Positions 1-12,319 of a DNA stretch of 64,000 bases are shown one piece after another. Source of the stretch: Trichosporon coremiiforme (Eukaryota; Basidiomycota; Tremellomycetes; Trichosporonales; Trichosporonaceae). The position numbers and the translations under genes are program-made. The DNA is taken from positions 618,570 through 682,569 of the forward strand of contig BCJJ01000001.1 in the NCBI GenBank assembly GCA_039545355.1, in the 5' to 3' direction. Each line of letters opens with the position of its first letter. Position 1 is the first letter of the stretch. Below the pieces are notes generated by a model, which was not told the DNA's origin, did not search any database, and was given only the letters and a program-made list of their open reading frames with translations.

Positions 1-223
1 GAGGTCTTGCTCCGCGTCTGCCTCTGTCTTCGCCTTGTGCTCCTTGTCGGTCGGGGTACGGTTCGTGTGCCCGGGCGTGCGGAGCGACAGGCGCTCAAGC
101 GCATGGAACTGGTGTTAGCTCACTGTAGCAAGCCTCTTAAGCTCAACGCAATGGTACGAGCTGCTTGACACTTTCCGGCACATTTGGCAAAGTTTGTCCA
201 GATAAGGGACACCTCTCGCTCAT
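1..223 (-). CDS. Partial gene at left edge, product unknown
   Basis: The 5' part of a minus-strand gene that runs off the window. The start ATG is at 223-221. A 66-nt first exon (22 codons) is followed by a 49-nt intron at 109-157 (GTACCA donor, GCTAAC branch, CAG acceptor), and then an open exon of 36 codons to the edge. The joined reading frame gives a hydrophilic N-terminus with a short helix-like stretch (VKQLFHALERLSL) and then a Lys/Glu-rich segment. It begins only 75 bp past the stop of the upstream gamma-tubulin complex gene on the same strand. I do not recognise the family. The intron matches the style of the other introns here, which is the main reason to believe the gene. Confidence 0.5.
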
Positions 224-297
224 GTTGAATTGAGCATGAAGGAGCTCGCCAACTTAACTACTGACCCCGTCCCGGTCCAAATGATCGCCCTCGAACT

Positions 298-3200
298 TTA
301 TGCACTCACGAACACGGCAAACTTGTCGTTCCATTCTAGCCGGATGGCCAGGACGTGCTGGGAAGCTTTTTCAATGTCCCCGCTGCGCTCGGTCTCCTTT
401 ACGGTCTTGCTCAGGTCCAAGATAAGAGACAGCAAGGACATGAGAATCTTGAATGTGATTTGGTGGCCGGGCTGCGGCGACAAAAGACATGCCCTCAGGA
501 TCCGGTTCATGATGACATGGTGGTAGAGGACGAGTGAGTGCGCGGATTGCAGCTGTGACAGCGTGCCCAGCTGCGTCTTGTCCTCCTCGTCACCCTCGAC
601 GTCGAAGACCTCGCCATCGAGGTCCTCAAACTCGTCGTCATCCGCGGGCGTCATGGGCCGACTTTCGGTGTGCACGTTCAGGTGCGCCCGGCGGCGAAGC
701 TTGTCCAGACGGCGGCGCATGACCTCCCAGTTCTGCCGGATGGCAGTGTCAAGGATGTACCGCGTGATAGCGGCAACGAACCAGCTCATGCAGAAGCGCA
801 GGTGGCGGAGGGCGACGTCTGCCTCGCCACCAAACAGCGACTGGTCCTTGCGACTGGGGACAGTCAAGTGCCCGTTGCGTTTGTGCAGGTCAACTCCTTC
901 CTTGGAGGACTTGCCGTCGCCGAACTTCATGACGTCGTAGAACAGCGAGCTCAGGACCGTCTCGGCACGTTGCAGTCGCAGAAGCAGGTTGTGCACGCTC
1001 TGGTACTTCTCCATAATGCTGGGCGGTAGGAGCGTCGAGATAACTGGGGGCGGAGAGTAGGATAGGTACAGGAAGTCGAGCGCTTCAATAGCTGTGCGTC
1101 AGTTACTGCTGGAGATTGGACAACTCACAAGTCGGATCTAACCATTTCGCTCTGCGCCCATCGTTCTCTTCGGGCAGAGCACGGATTGCGAAGCTTACGA
1201 GATCCTCGACGTTCCAGCCGGTCTCATTTGGCTGCTCCTCTTCGAGGAGCGTCGTGCGAAGCGCATACGCCAGTTCGCCGCCTCCCGGCGGCCAGCGTCG
1301 CCAGTCACTGCGGCGCAAGCCCAGACCTAGGCCCATGTCCTCCTCTGCCTCCAGCCCACGCTTCTCTCGGTTTCGCTCCCTGTGGCTGAGTAGGCCACTC
1401 GATCCGCCGTTGGGCATGAACAGCGCTGTTCCCACGCGTTCCACGAAGCCTGCGTTACCACCCAGCCAATACTCCTGCAGCATGTCCAGGTGGCTCAGGA
1501 ACGAGAGGTCATCAAGGTAGAGCGAGATGAGCGCCTGGGAGATAAGCTGGGCGTGCGTCAGGAGCGGCGACAGCAGCTGCGAGCTGATGTACAGCTCAAG
1601 CGTAGGAGAATCTCCGAGCAGCGGCTCGTCGGTGTGGAAAGCAACAAAATCCTCGATGTCATCGAGAGGAGCGGCCTTCCACAGCTGAGGAAGGTGGGAA
1701 CCGGGAGGCTCGCACATGGTCGCCCAGAAGTCGACCGGTTCGGAAGGCGAAGTCGAGGAGCACGGTGAACCCGGGCGAGACCGCCACCTAGAGCCTGCGG
1801 AAGACATGGAGATCGTACGCGATCGCGCTCCGCGCCACTTGTCTACTTCGCGTTGCACCCGTCTCGAGTGCTGGCGCACGTCACATTCGCTGATGGTCAG
1901 TTACGGCGACAGGCAAGCTAACTTACGCCTCAGCACCCCAACCCCAGTTTGCCCGAAGCGACCAGTCGTTGCACAGCGGATGAGCTCCATTCGTCGCTTC
2001 GTACAGAGCCCTCAGCGAGCAGCCGGCGTCGAAGAGCGTCCTGCGGATTGTGCGCGGGATGAAGGACGGCATGCGGCGCGCGGTGAACGAGTACTCCCAC
2101 CGGCCCTCGATGCGCTCCCTCGTGATACCGAGGTCGAGCCACGGCTGCGACTCGTCGTCGGTCTCGGAACAGGGCGCGAGGCCGAGCCATTGATGAAGCA
2201 GGTCTAGGAACGGCTCAGACGACCGCGACAGGATGTAAGCGAGCGACAGGACGAGGTTCGACTGAGACGACGAAGTAGTCATCCAGGCGACGAGGTGCGA
2301 GTGAAGGTGAGACAGCAGCGAGGACGGTCGCGCTGGCAAACCAACGGGGCGCTTCTGATCTAGCGGCCAGCACATCACTTCACACCACGCTGTCACGAGC
2401 TCCTTCGCGTCGCGGAGACCCATCTCACGGCGCAGCCACGGGGCCATCTTCGGGTCGTAGTTGACCTCCTGCATCTTGGCCATGACGTTGCGGACGCCCT
2501 CGGCCAGACGCTCCTTGACGTACGTCAACACCGTCGAGAGAGTGTGCAGAAGCGCATGGTGTGTGGGAGTGATCGGCCTGATGTAAGCTGAATAGTGGAT
2601 CGCATAAGCTCACGTAGCGTTATGCTCCTCAATGATGATCTCCAGGCGCCTGACGCCCGTTCCAATATCGAGGAACCCCTTCGCAAGGCTGTGTCCGTCA
2701 GCTTACGGTCGTCGAGGAAAAGCTCACTTAGCGGAGGTGACTCTCTCCACGCCAATGATCCTCCCTTCGGCATAGACGAAACGGCCTTCGCGTCGGCTCC
2801 ATCTCAGCGAGTCATTCATAGCCGTTCCCAGCGTCGCGCGGAGCATAAGCTCAAGCAGCTTGAACGACGTGATAGGCGGGTTTGAAGCGGGTGTCTGAAG
2901 TCGTGGAAGGTTCAGCGGCGGCGCTGAAAGCGTAATCAGCGGATCGAAGTACTGCGGCTTCTCGGAGAGATACGGCGTGTCCGAGGAAGAGGGTGTCCAT
3001 GTCAGAGGCTGGGCACGTCAGCTGCCCGGCACAGGAACTCAAGCTTACCTCGACTCGTGACGGGCCAGCCAAAGCCGCTTGGGCCCAAAGCTCCTGCTCA
3101 ATCGCCGGCTTGCTATCCTCTTCCTTTAGATCCTCCTCGTCTGCGGCGACAGAGCCTCCGTCATCGCGGGCATCTGCATCGGCGGGTGCACCTTCTTCGG

Positions 3201-3405
3201 CCCTGACCTCTTCCTTCGGTTTAGAATCAAACGGCACCTCATGAGCCGCCGCAATCATGAGGTTCTCCCTCAGCGAGCCCAGCAGCCGCTCGACGCCTGG
3301 CGCATGCTCGTCCAACGGTGGGAGCGTGAACTGTGCCTTGCTCGGACTGAGCTGGGGCAACCTCGGCGGCGCGCCTTTCAGCGGCGAGAGGTTGAACAGC
3401 GACAT
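298..3405 (-). CDS. Gamma-tubulin complex component (GCP5/GCP6-like, Spc97/Spc98 family)
   Basis: Gamma-tubulin ring complex subunit that would help nucleate microtubules at the spindle pole body. Six exons separated by introns at 3009-3048, 2689-2727, 2578-2613, 1890-1926 and 1092-1128 (36-40 nt) give an exact 973-codon frame, 972 aa. GCP N-terminal-like features include 'EPFLDLLHQWLG' and 'FIPRTIRRTLFDAGCSLR'. C-terminal features are 'LLTHAQLISQALISLYLDDLSFLSHLDML', shortened here to its core 'LISQALISLYLDDLSFL', followed by 'EALDFLYLSY' and 'YQSVHNLLLRLQRAE', which correspond to the gamma-tubulin-binding half. The hydrophilic acidic insert before the last helices and the overall divergence point to GCP5/6 rather than GCP2/3. 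That subtype is inference; the family is well supported. It is divergent from BUD23 with 289 bp between the starts. Confidence 0.85.
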
Positions 3406-3694
3406 GCCGCGTGCAGCTCGTTGCCCTTACTGATATCAGCTGTTTCCCGTTTCCAGAAGCTCACCGCTACCTGTGCTCGTTGTGAAGCGTAGGACTTGTT
3501 GTGAAGCGTAGGACAGCCAGCCTAGACGCGTCCATATCGCCTAGGCATACCGACGTTGATGCAACAACAACATCACGTGACACTCACGTGGCCTCCATTG
3601 GCCACCCAAGCAATTTCTGACGTCGATCAAGATTTCAGTCTCCCCTTGCATCGGGAGGGTTCCGCGATAACTTTCACATCACACATTATCCAAT
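3406..3694. promoter_or_regulatory. Divergent promoter between GCP-like gene and BUD23, with two CACGTG sites
   Basis: This 289-bp interval drives both flanking genes. It carries two CACGTG E-box cores at 3574-3579 (within palindromic TCACGTGA) and 3585-3590. It also carries a direct repeat of GTTGTGAAGCGTAGGAC at about 3479-3495 and 3498-3514. CACGTG is bound by bHLH factors of the Cbf1/Pho4/USF type in fungi; which factor acts here is not shown. Confidence 0.6.
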
Positions 3695-4686
3695 ATGTCG
3701 CGCCCGGAAGAGCTTGCCCCTCCCGAAATTTGGTACGGAGACGATGAGGCGCAGAAGTACACCGGAAAGTGAGTTTCGAGCAGCTGTACTCATAAGCGCC
3801 CAGCGTGCCGCTTCGGCTGGAGTAGCTTCACTGTCCGAACGGAGGAGTTAGCTAACAGACAGCACGCGTGTGCAGAAGATTCAGGCGGAGATGACGGATC
3901 GTGCTCTGGAGCTGCTGCAGCTGCCGCCAGGCGAGAGCGCGTTCATCCTTGACATTGGCTGTGGCTCTGGCCTCAGTGGAGAGCTGCTGGATGAGGACGG
4001 ACACGTTTGGGTCGGTGTCGACATTGCGCCGAGCATGCTTGGTGAGTCCGCTGGGATAATCCCCGATGTCTTAAACTGACAACGCAGAGGTCGCTCTTGA
4101 GCGAGAAGTGAACGGCGACCTGTTCCTGCAGGACATCGGGCAGGGCTTCGGCTTCCGCCCGGGAACGTTCGACGGTGCGATCTCGATCTCGGTGCTGCAG
4201 TGGCTCCTGAACGCCGACAGCTCGTCTCACTCGCCGCCGCAGCGCCTGACGCGCTTCTTTACGACGCTTCACTCGGCGCTGAAGAACCCGTCCCGCGCCG
4301 TGTTCCAGTTCTACCCCTCGAGCGACGACCAGGTGCAGCTGATCACGAACTGCGCGCAGAAGGCCGGTTTCGGGGGTGGTCTCGTCGTGGACTATCCCAA
4401 CTCCAAGAAGGCGAGGAAGATGTACCTCTGTCTCATGGTTGGACAGCAGGAGATCCCGAAGGGTCTCGAGGAGGAGCACGCCGCCAACGCGCACGACAAG
4501 CGCGAGGAGATCAAGATGGAGCGCAGGCGGAGACGGGAGAAGATCTCGAAGAAGAAGCAGTCAAACAAGAACCTCACCGGAAAGGAGTGGATTCTCAAGA
4601 AGAAGGAGCTCTACAGGACTCGTGGAAAGGAGGGAGTGCCGCGAGACTCTAAGTACACCGCCCGCAAGCGTCGGGTGCAGTTCTAA
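3695..4686 (+). CDS. BUD23: 18S rRNA (guanine-N7)-methyltransferase Bud23
   Basis: SAM-dependent methyltransferase that, in yeast and human, forms m7G in the 18S rRNA P-site region during 40S biogenesis, acting with Trm112. Introns at 3769-3862 and 4042-4087 leave 852 nt, 283 aa. The N-terminus has the family signature PPEIWYGDDEAQKYTGNTRV. SAM motif I is DIGCGSGLSGELL, followed by VGVDIAPSML, the DGAISISVLQWL block and YPNSKKARKMYLCL. The Lys/Arg-rich C-terminal tail ends with a KYTARKRRVQF-type nuclear/nucleolar signal. Length matches yeast Bud23 (about 275 aa). The start is the first ATG and gives the conserved N-terminus. Confidence 0.96.
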
Positions 4687-5480
4687 GCCTGATGTCCGTC
4701 TTCATAACTTTGTACACATAGAACCTTTCGTGACCGTGATGACATGCATTGTTAATCATTACCAGACTACTGACGCTGCTGTGAGCAGGACCGACCAGCA
4801 ACTGCGAATCTCTCCCAGTCGATAAAAGCGTTGCACGTGTCCACCTCCCACCTGGTCGGTATGACACCACCCTGTGGCCCACTCACCTGCTCGTTGCACC
4901 TACCTCTTGATCAGCAGGAGTCCGAAACCTTCGCAGTAGAGGCACCCTCGCACAGATCGGCCGACAATCCGTGTTTTGTCCACCCTCAGTCGTTGACCCA
5001 CCTCGCTGCTCGCCGGCGACTGCGTAAGGCAGGGATCGGCGGTCCGATCCCTTCACACCCTTGAGCACAGACCAAAGAAAGGTTCGCAACTTGACAACGT
5101 AACGTCGGAGCTTGCGTGCCTAATCTTGAGAGTACAGCGTCGCGCAACACTTGAGTCTGGACGAGGGGCTTGTGCTTTCTTCATTGTTGCTTGCTTCAGT
5201 GTTTGCTGCTTGCTTCTATCCAACTACTTGATCAAATCACATCGAGAAAAGGCTTGAGGGCTTGGCCCAACGTTGCGGAAGATATGGCACACAGAATTCA
5301 CTCCGGAGGCAGTCATTTTGCAGTCGCGCTTTTGGTTGACATTGCTTGTATCGAGTTGAGGATGGAAAGATGGCAGGGGTGGAGAATAGTCGGACGTTGT
5401 CATTACTTGAGGGGGAGGCCATAGCAATTGCGCGGCCGCGCGGGAGGTGCCCATGCAGAGGCACAGCGGTCCCCACACGC
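4687..5480. other. Convergent 3' intergenic region
   Basis: These 794 bp separate the stops of BUD23 (plus) and the Tra2-like gene (minus). I find no reading frame with intron support, no tRNA and no repeat here. It most likely holds the two 3' UTRs and terminators. Confidence 0.5.
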
Positions 5481-6952
5481 TTAGTACTGGTCACGGGAGT
5501 CCTCCTGGGGAGGAGGGCGACGGTCAGGAGAGGTAGAGGGCCTGAAGCGAGCAGGAGAGGGCGTGCGACGGCGGTCGTCACGGTCGCCGCGAGGCTCACG
5601 ACCGCTGAAGCCACGCTCGCCGTCGTCGCGACGAGCACGACCAGCGTACGGGTCCTCACGGTCGCCGCCGTCGCGGCCACCACGAGCTCCCCAGCCGCCT
5701 TCCTCGCGGTCTCCTCCACGCTCGGGACGCTCGGGACGGTCGCCAAAGCGGTCACCACCACGGGAGCCCCAGCGGTCGCCACCACCAAAGCGGTCGCCTC
5801 CGCGACGGTCATCGCGGTCACCGCCCCAGCGTCCTCCACGATCGCCACCCCAGCGACGCTCGCGGTCACGGGGATCGTAGCGGTCGCCGTAACGGTCGCC
5901 TCCACCGAAGCCCCTGCGGGGCGCAAAGCGGTCATCGAAGGGACGCTTCTCGCCACGGTACTCTCCCGGGGTGGGGGCGTGGGCTTTGTTGGTAGCCGAG
6001 TAGTCGACACGGATCGCACGGCCGTGGAGGACGATACCATTGAGCTTCTCGATGCAGCGAGTGGCGTCCTCAGTCGAGCGCATAGTAATGAAACCGAAAC
6101 CACGCGAGCGGTCGGTCTGCCCAGTCAGCACGAACAGCGAGGGAAGGAAGACCGAAACTCACACGCTGGTCATAGACGATCACGACCTTCTCGACGTCAC
6201 CAAAGCGAGAGAACTCGTCCTCGAGGTCACGCTCGCGGGTGCGAATCGACAGACCAAAGACACCGAGAACTGGGTTGGCATCAACACGAGGGGCGGTGGG
6301 CGGGCGAGACGGGGGAGGGGCGGGGCCGCCCATTTCCCTGCGAGGTAAGTAAGAGCGGCGGCGAGGCGAACGAGGGGCAGGGAACGAGTGGTGAGGTGAG
6401 CCCCAGGACGACGTGGGGGAAGGCGAATAGTGGTCGCCACCGCCGCACAGCTTGCGGTGAGAACGGGACGAGCTCGAGCTGTGGCGGGGGCTGTAGGGAT
6501 GGTAGCGGTCGGATCGCTCCCAAGGCGAACTCGATGCTATGGGCGACGCCAAGGGTGGCGAAGGTGACGACCACGAGCTAGGCATGGTGATGATGGAAGA
6601 TGAGGAAGACACAAGTGAGTAGCGTGTAGTCAAGTACACAAGTCCTTCTCGACCCACCCATCTCGGAGGATGGAATCTAAAGGAGGCGAGCTAGCTTGGA
6701 CGCCCATGTGAAACAACCTTTAGAGTGATGCACTTACCTGCGATCCATGCGGTCATCGGGTCGTCCTCTGTCGTCGCGGGGGTCGCGATCGTCGCGGCGG
6801 TCGCGCATATCACCCCGGGGCTCACGGGAATCGCGCATGTCGTCGTCCTGGGCGGGACTGCGCTGCTCATAACGATCGTTGGCAGGAGGGGGCGAACGAG
6901 GGGCCCAGCTCTCACGAGAAACGGGGGCGTCGGCGTCCTGCTGCGTAAGCAT
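5481..6952 (-). CDS. Tra2-like SR-family splicing regulator (one RRM, RGG/RD-rich tail)
   Basis: Nuclear RNA-binding protein of the transformer-2 type, expected to bind purine-rich exonic enhancers. Exons 6952-6738, 6577-6163 and 6116-5481 sum to 1266 nt, 421 aa. The N-terminal ~70 residues are Arg/Asp-rich, followed by an RS-like stretch (SSSSSRSHRK). The RRM spans roughly residues 165-245, with RNP2 'LGVFGLSI', the 'VYDQRTDRSRGFGFI' RNP1 and 'GRAIRVDYS'. The 'HAPTPGEYRG' linker directly after the RRM is diagnostic of Tra2. The last ~170 residues are GGDR/RGG repeats ending in an RRTPSPARFRPSTSP segment, a likely SR-kinase target. The exon 1/2 junction lies in low-complexity sequence and is supported mainly by the frame. 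Confidence 0.88.
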
Positions 6953-9814
6953 GGTGGGCAGTCCCGTTACCTCTCCTCATCACTGCGGACTCACCATGGT
7001 TAGCTGATAAGGATTATAGGAAGATGACACGGATTGCAAGAAACGAGAGCAAAGTTAGGTAGAGCGCGCCGGTGGTCTCAACAACAATGATGTTATGTGG
7101 TATGGAAACTCATCGTTCAGGAACGGAACGGAATATAGTCACTGGACTTTCTTTTATTTTATCCCGTTTTAGCCCCTTGATATCAGCCCCTACGGCCCGT
7201 TATCAGCTGGAATTATCGTGCTTCCAATCGATGCCAAGCTACCGACGACGTCGATGCATGACCCATGATTCCATTCGAGCTCCTACTCCCTAACACCAGG
7301 CCTTTCAGGCATACACACCATTTGAACCGAAATTGGTCGTCTCGATAGGCTCAAAGGAGGGATGTGGCGAGGTGCACTGGGTTAGTGTGCGTGTATGGCT
7401 TGTGCCACGGTTTCGGCCGGCCCTGCAGCGATCCGCTTGAGGGCTCCTGCTCAGCTGTGCGGCGGCGATGAAGGTCAGTGTGGAACTGCGTTGCATGCGC
7501 GTCTGTGTGGTGCCCGGCTGTGGGGTTTGCTGCATGAACGCACACCCACACACTGCCTAGGCTGTGGGCAGACGCAGGTCGGGAGGATTGGTGAGTACCA
7601 TAGGTGTGCACACTACCACTACGCGTACCCGCTACAGGTTGCTGGTGTGGTATGAGAGTGCGGGCACTAGGTACGCGGCACGGGGTAGACCTGGCACGGA
7701 GCGGCGAGCGAATGGTGCGCTGCTGAGCAGGGCGGGCTCCTACAGCCCCGAGCTACGCCCCGAACGCCCTGGCATCCTGATCCGCATCCTGATCAGGGGA
7801 ATCGCATGCAAAGCGAAAGTCTCCTCGCTCATTCAAGACCCCAATGCCGGCTGCCGCTATTCAAATGTCGGCGCACAACTGACTCCAACCCGTGAGCTCG
7901 TCGTAGAGGCCACAGGAACTGTAGTTTGAAACAGAAACTACTTATCGAGGTACAGCAGATGGCGTGCCGGGGTATCCCATTGCGCCCAATGCCCAAGCAG
8001 CACCGGCAGTGATCGAGTTGCTCCAAACGCGCCGCTGGAACTGGGCTTGGTAACGGCTGGGGCTTTCCTGTCCCTGTTCATGGTGGTGAATGAGATATTC
8101 CAGTACTCGGGATGCGAGATGGGCTTGGTCGACGCGCAATGCTCCGTTCTCAAGGAACGGATTCCGGAACGTAAGCCGCTAGCACTCGCGCGATGGACTG
8201 CGTAAGCATGTGCATAGAGTGACCCACAGATTCAGGACACCCGTCGCACCAGTCCTGACAATGTTAATGAACTGAAGATCCTCAGCGGACGGGCCATGTG
8301 GCACCGCCCATCGCCCTGCAACGTGCAGCCTTGTCAGGCAACTCCACCGTCATTTTCGTATCAAAAGTCGAGGCCAGGCGTTGAAATGGGACCCGCGGCT
8401 GTCAGTAATCCCCACGGATATTGTTTTCATAGCTTCACAAATCGCTTTACAGCCGCACCAGGGTGTGCGACTGCGATCTTGGCCGGTACTCAGTGTCAAA
8501 TGCAAAGTAAATCTCGCCGCGTACAAAGTCAAAATAAGTTCCGGGCGCGTCGCCGGGAGTGATCGACACCGCGTGCATCGCGAAATCGCGGATGGTATCC
8601 AATCGCAGCCGGGTGTGCCGATTCGATGACGACAAGTTTTAGGGTTTCCAAGGCTCAAAAAAAATCGAGGCCAGTGCATGCGCATTTCCCTCGATTTCGA
8701 CCGCCCTCACGACACAGCATGGCAGACAATTGACGGATGGTGCTGTAAACAAAGAGGCTCGCGCCAGCCACGAGCTTGGCCGACTCCGTTTCCGTCGATC
8801 CTTGGTCGCATGCGATGGTGATCTTGCTGTCAGGAATGGGACATACCGGAGGGCGAGGCGGCATGGCGGCCTGACGGAGGGAACGGGGGCCTATGGGCTT
8901 TGTGCAGTGCGTATCTTGGCAAGGATGAAGAAGCACGCTCGAGTGGATTGTCCATCAAGCGACGGGTGTGGGTGGACGGGAGGTGCTCGCATGTCCCACC
9001 AGCATGGCCCATGGGCGCTGCTTGCACTGCAATTCAGGTCGGTCGAGCCAGGATGAGCCAGGATGAGCCAGGACGAGGCAAAGACGAGCCAGGGATCAGG
9101 GGCGCCTGGCCAATTTCGTGACGGCCACCGGGCAGCACCTAGGGGCATGAGCCAACCACAGCGTGCGCTCTGGCGTCCGCAGTCGCGAATCGCTGGGCCT
9201 GGCGAGCTTGAATTGCTCGGGGCGCGTCGCGTCGCAGGCTAGTGACTGCTTTGCGACCTGGCGTGCGCTACGTGCGTCTGCGTCCGGCGCCGTGTCTCCT
9301 GAGCTGCGCTCACACCAAGCCCGTCTTTTGACTCATCGATCCTCGCTCGACCCTTGATTCCCCCTCGATGTCGTCCTGCCGACCGCCAGTTGGCTCAGGC
9401 ATGCTACTGCACACGCACAGGGAGTCGAGAGCCTTGCGCCTAAGGGAAATCCGTGCCGTAGGGTGGGTGGGTGCACACCGCTAATTGCATATCGACCTTG
9501 GACCTGACCTTGGCTGGACACCACCACCACCCACCACCTGAGCACCTGGGTACCTGGGCATCTGGCACCTGCATCGCGACTGCTCCATGCGATTGCTTCC
9601 ACCTCCCTCTGGCTCAGCCTGAGAGCCTTCCTCGCAGACCCTTCCTCTCCACTTGCCCCTCAAGGATACCCTCTGCGTACAAAACCCTCCAGCGCCTTGC
9701 TTCTCCCTCTCTCTTCCTCCATCTCACCTAGACTTCTCTCCCAACCTCTTCTTTTCAACCTCTCCAAACCCTCAAGCTCTCGCCTTCGTTCGAGTCCACA
9801 CTCTCTTTACCACA
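6953..9814. other. Gene-free interval of 2.9 kb
   Basis: I find no coding region with intron support and no RNA gene. It contains a 10-bp tandem repeat (GAGCCAGGAT, about three copies at 9045-9073). The last ~400 bp (from about 9480) are strongly CT-rich and read as the promoter and 5' UTR of the secreted-protein gene that starts at 9815. A short membrane-like reading frame near 8040-8200 was not convincing. Confidence 0.5.
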
Positions 9815-10492
9815 ATGCTCTACTCCGCTGTCATCTCTCTCCTCGCCGCCGTCGCCGTCGTCGCCCAGGACGGTGGTGCCACCGTTTCCACCCCCTCTGG
9901 CCTCACCACTGTTCGTATCTGTTGAGCAACGTTGTTTCTGACTCTTTTCCAGTGCCAGCCCACTCTCCTCACCTGGACTGGCGGCCAGGCCCCTTACTAC
10001 GTCTCCGTCATCGAGGGTGGAAACCCCAACGGCAAGGCCTTCAAGACCTGGCCCGCGACCGATGCCACTTCGCTTACCTGGAAGGTTACTGAGGTTCCTG
10101 CTGGCCAGTCCATCACCGTCCAGGTCAAGGACGGCTCTGGTGAAGTGAAGTACTCCGCCGCCGTCACTGTCAGCGATGGTGGTGCCGACTGCTCTGCCGA
10201 GTCTGGTGACTCTGCTAGCGGTGCCGCCTCTGGCGCTTCGGCTGTCGGCGGCTCGTCCCCCTCTGCCGCCGGCTCGGCTGAGCCTTCCAACAGCGGTGCC
10301 GCCAACGCCGCTGCTTCGCCTTCTGCTTCTGGCAAGACTTCCGACAAGGCCGCCGCCGCGGACTCGACCGGCTCTGCTGCCACCAAGCCCTCTGCTGGTG
10401 CCGCCTCCGCCACGCCCTCGTCTGGTGCTGGTGCCAACGTCGCCTCGTTCGCCCTTGTCGCCGCCGCTGGTGCCCTCGCCGCCCTCTTCTAG
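9815..10492 (+). CDS. GPI-anchored secreted protein with N-terminal Ig-like (Kre9/KNH-type) domain
   Basis: Cell-surface or wall protein. One intron (9911-9952) leaves 636 nt, 211 aa. Residues 1-17 form a signal peptide (MLYSAVISLLAAVAVVA). A compact beta domain follows (about residues 30-115), starting CQPTLLTWTGGQAPYYVSVI and ending at GGADC; its two outer cysteines could pair. The remainder is a Ser/Ala/Gly mucin-like stalk. The C-terminus is a GPI-attachment signal, with a small-residue site (SSGAGAN) before the hydrophobic VASFALVAAAGALAALF. This architecture is widespread in basidiomycetes; the molecular role is not known to me. The 5' UTR is pyrimidine-rich, as in highly expressed fungal genes. 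Confidence 0.88.
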
Positions 10493-12319
10493 ATGACTTA
10501 GCCCGCCCTCCCCTCATAGTATCATATACACGTCTATATATCTGCAATTTTAACGCTCATGCACATTGATCCATAGATGGATTCTCATTCTTTCCTCATC
10601 CTCCCTCTCACATGTATTCTTCACCCTCCTTTCGCATCTGTTGATCTTACGCACTGCTGGATGCAAACCGTGCTAGCGGCAGACAAGTGGACTCCCGGCC
10701 CAGTTTTCGTTTTCGGCCCGTTGCGTGACGTGACGGGATAGGCTCGAGGGCCCCTGGCGCTTCAAGCTGGCAGTACGGCCCTCGTATGTCCAGGCCGCCC
10801 AAGCCGACGGCATGTACCGCCATGTGACGGGCATGTGCCCGTGCGAGAGGTCAGAGCTGTCGCGACGTGAGGGCGCGAGCGCAGCGAGCTCGCATCGAGA
10901 TTAGACATGTATAGAAAGTCGCATCGCAGCTTTGATCGCAGGTTTATATATGTATACATGCGGAGCATCGCAGCCAGTTTGTATGTGGGCGCTGAGTCCA
11001 AAAGCCTGGAAACTGCAGGGACAAAGGGACGCGAGGGACGGCTGCAGATCAGCGCGCTGTTGCGAAATGCCAACTTTTTGGTCCCCCCTAAGCCGGGGAC
11101 CGGCAGCCATCGTCCGACCCGTCCTTATCAACGTCCTGACTACTTTGCATTCTGTCTTTCCCGTGGGAACGCATGCATGCATCTCCATTATCTCGGTGTC
11201 TGCGTGGGAGCATGTGAAGCGCTCTGCATAGCCCTGTGCTTTGAGACTGGGAAAGACAAGGATAAGATGAGCGAGACGCGAGAAGCGATCAAAAACCCTG
11301 TGGTGGGCGTTGATCCGTAGCGCGTACCGCGTCTGCAGCAAGAAGTGGGTCGAGACTGCGCGTGAAGCTTGAGGATTACTGCGCGACTGCGGGCAACGGG
11401 GCCAATTTGGCCCGACTGTACCGACCGACACGGGTCCGGTGCCGGACCCGATGTATGCTGGGCCCTGGGTGCTGGGCAAGTGGGCCACCAGCACCCGGGC
11501 TACTGGCTGGATGAGTCCGGCCAACCATGCGGCGATAAGGTCCAGCGACTCGGCAAAGGCGGCGGGCGACGGAAACAAAAATGTTGTTTCAAGAAGACGC
11601 GACTTTGGACGCGTCGCTTCGCCAGCTGCGCCTCTGCCCGATTGTGGCGCTTACGCACTGCTCCATGATGCAGACTGCTGGCATTCAGATAGAAGACGCA
11701 TGGGAGCATCGCACCGAACCGTGAAGGACGATACGTACAGACGCCGGGCATGATGGATGGCGGGAGCAGCGAAGCACAGACGATGCACGGACCAAAGACA
11801 CTCGATCGCAGGCTCATGCTGTCGCTGCGATGACGCTGTGGCCGCTGCAACAGCCGCAATGGCTGCAGCGGAGGAGGGGAGGTCGCAATAGGAGACCTTC
11901 GTGGGTGCCAGGCGGCTCCGAGCGGGGGGGGAGATCCGCGCGCTGCCGATCCAGCACATGAGTCAACGAGACCTCAGAGGTCCTTTGTGCGATGAAACAA
12001 TGAAAGATGGCAATCGGTACATCACACCGGTCATGGCCCGCACTCTGTGCACTCAAGCTTATAGATCTATAAATCATTGTCAGCGGCAGAGATTGACATG
12101 ATAACTTCGCCTTCCCCATCATCCCAGCTGGTCAATCGTTTCGTTGAACGTCAAGCTCGAACCCGCGGCCACAAACGACTGGAGGAGTTGAGCTCGTGGG
12201 CCAACGTAGCGGAGAGGCACTTAGCCTCGCAGCCAAGGTTGGGGCCCATCTGCACCCATTACTGGGTGGAGCTTGGCAAAGACTCGAAGAGCTTGTGGTC
12301 AAAGTTTATCTTGCCATCC
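10493..12319. other. Gene-free interval of 1.8 kb
   Basis: Downstream region of the GPI protein gene. I see no intron-supported coding region and no RNA gene. Open frames here are short, lack conserved motifs and appear on both strands at similar length, as expected by chance in GC-rich DNA. Confidence 0.45.

Noticed and set aside
5346..6581. 411-codon plus-strand frame
   Set aside because: It is the antisense shadow of the repetitive Arg/Gly/Asp exons of the Tra2-like gene, with the typical Val/Ala/Thr-rich shadow composition.
8041..8220. Membrane-like stretch LVTAGAFLSLFMVVNEIF on the plus strand
   Set aside because: Only about 50 codons, no start with context, and no exon partner on either side; a decayed fragment cannot be excluded but is not supported.
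9045..9073. Short tandem repeat considered as a CRISPR-like or satellite array
   Set aside because: Only about three 10-bp units with no spacers; a simple tandem repeat.
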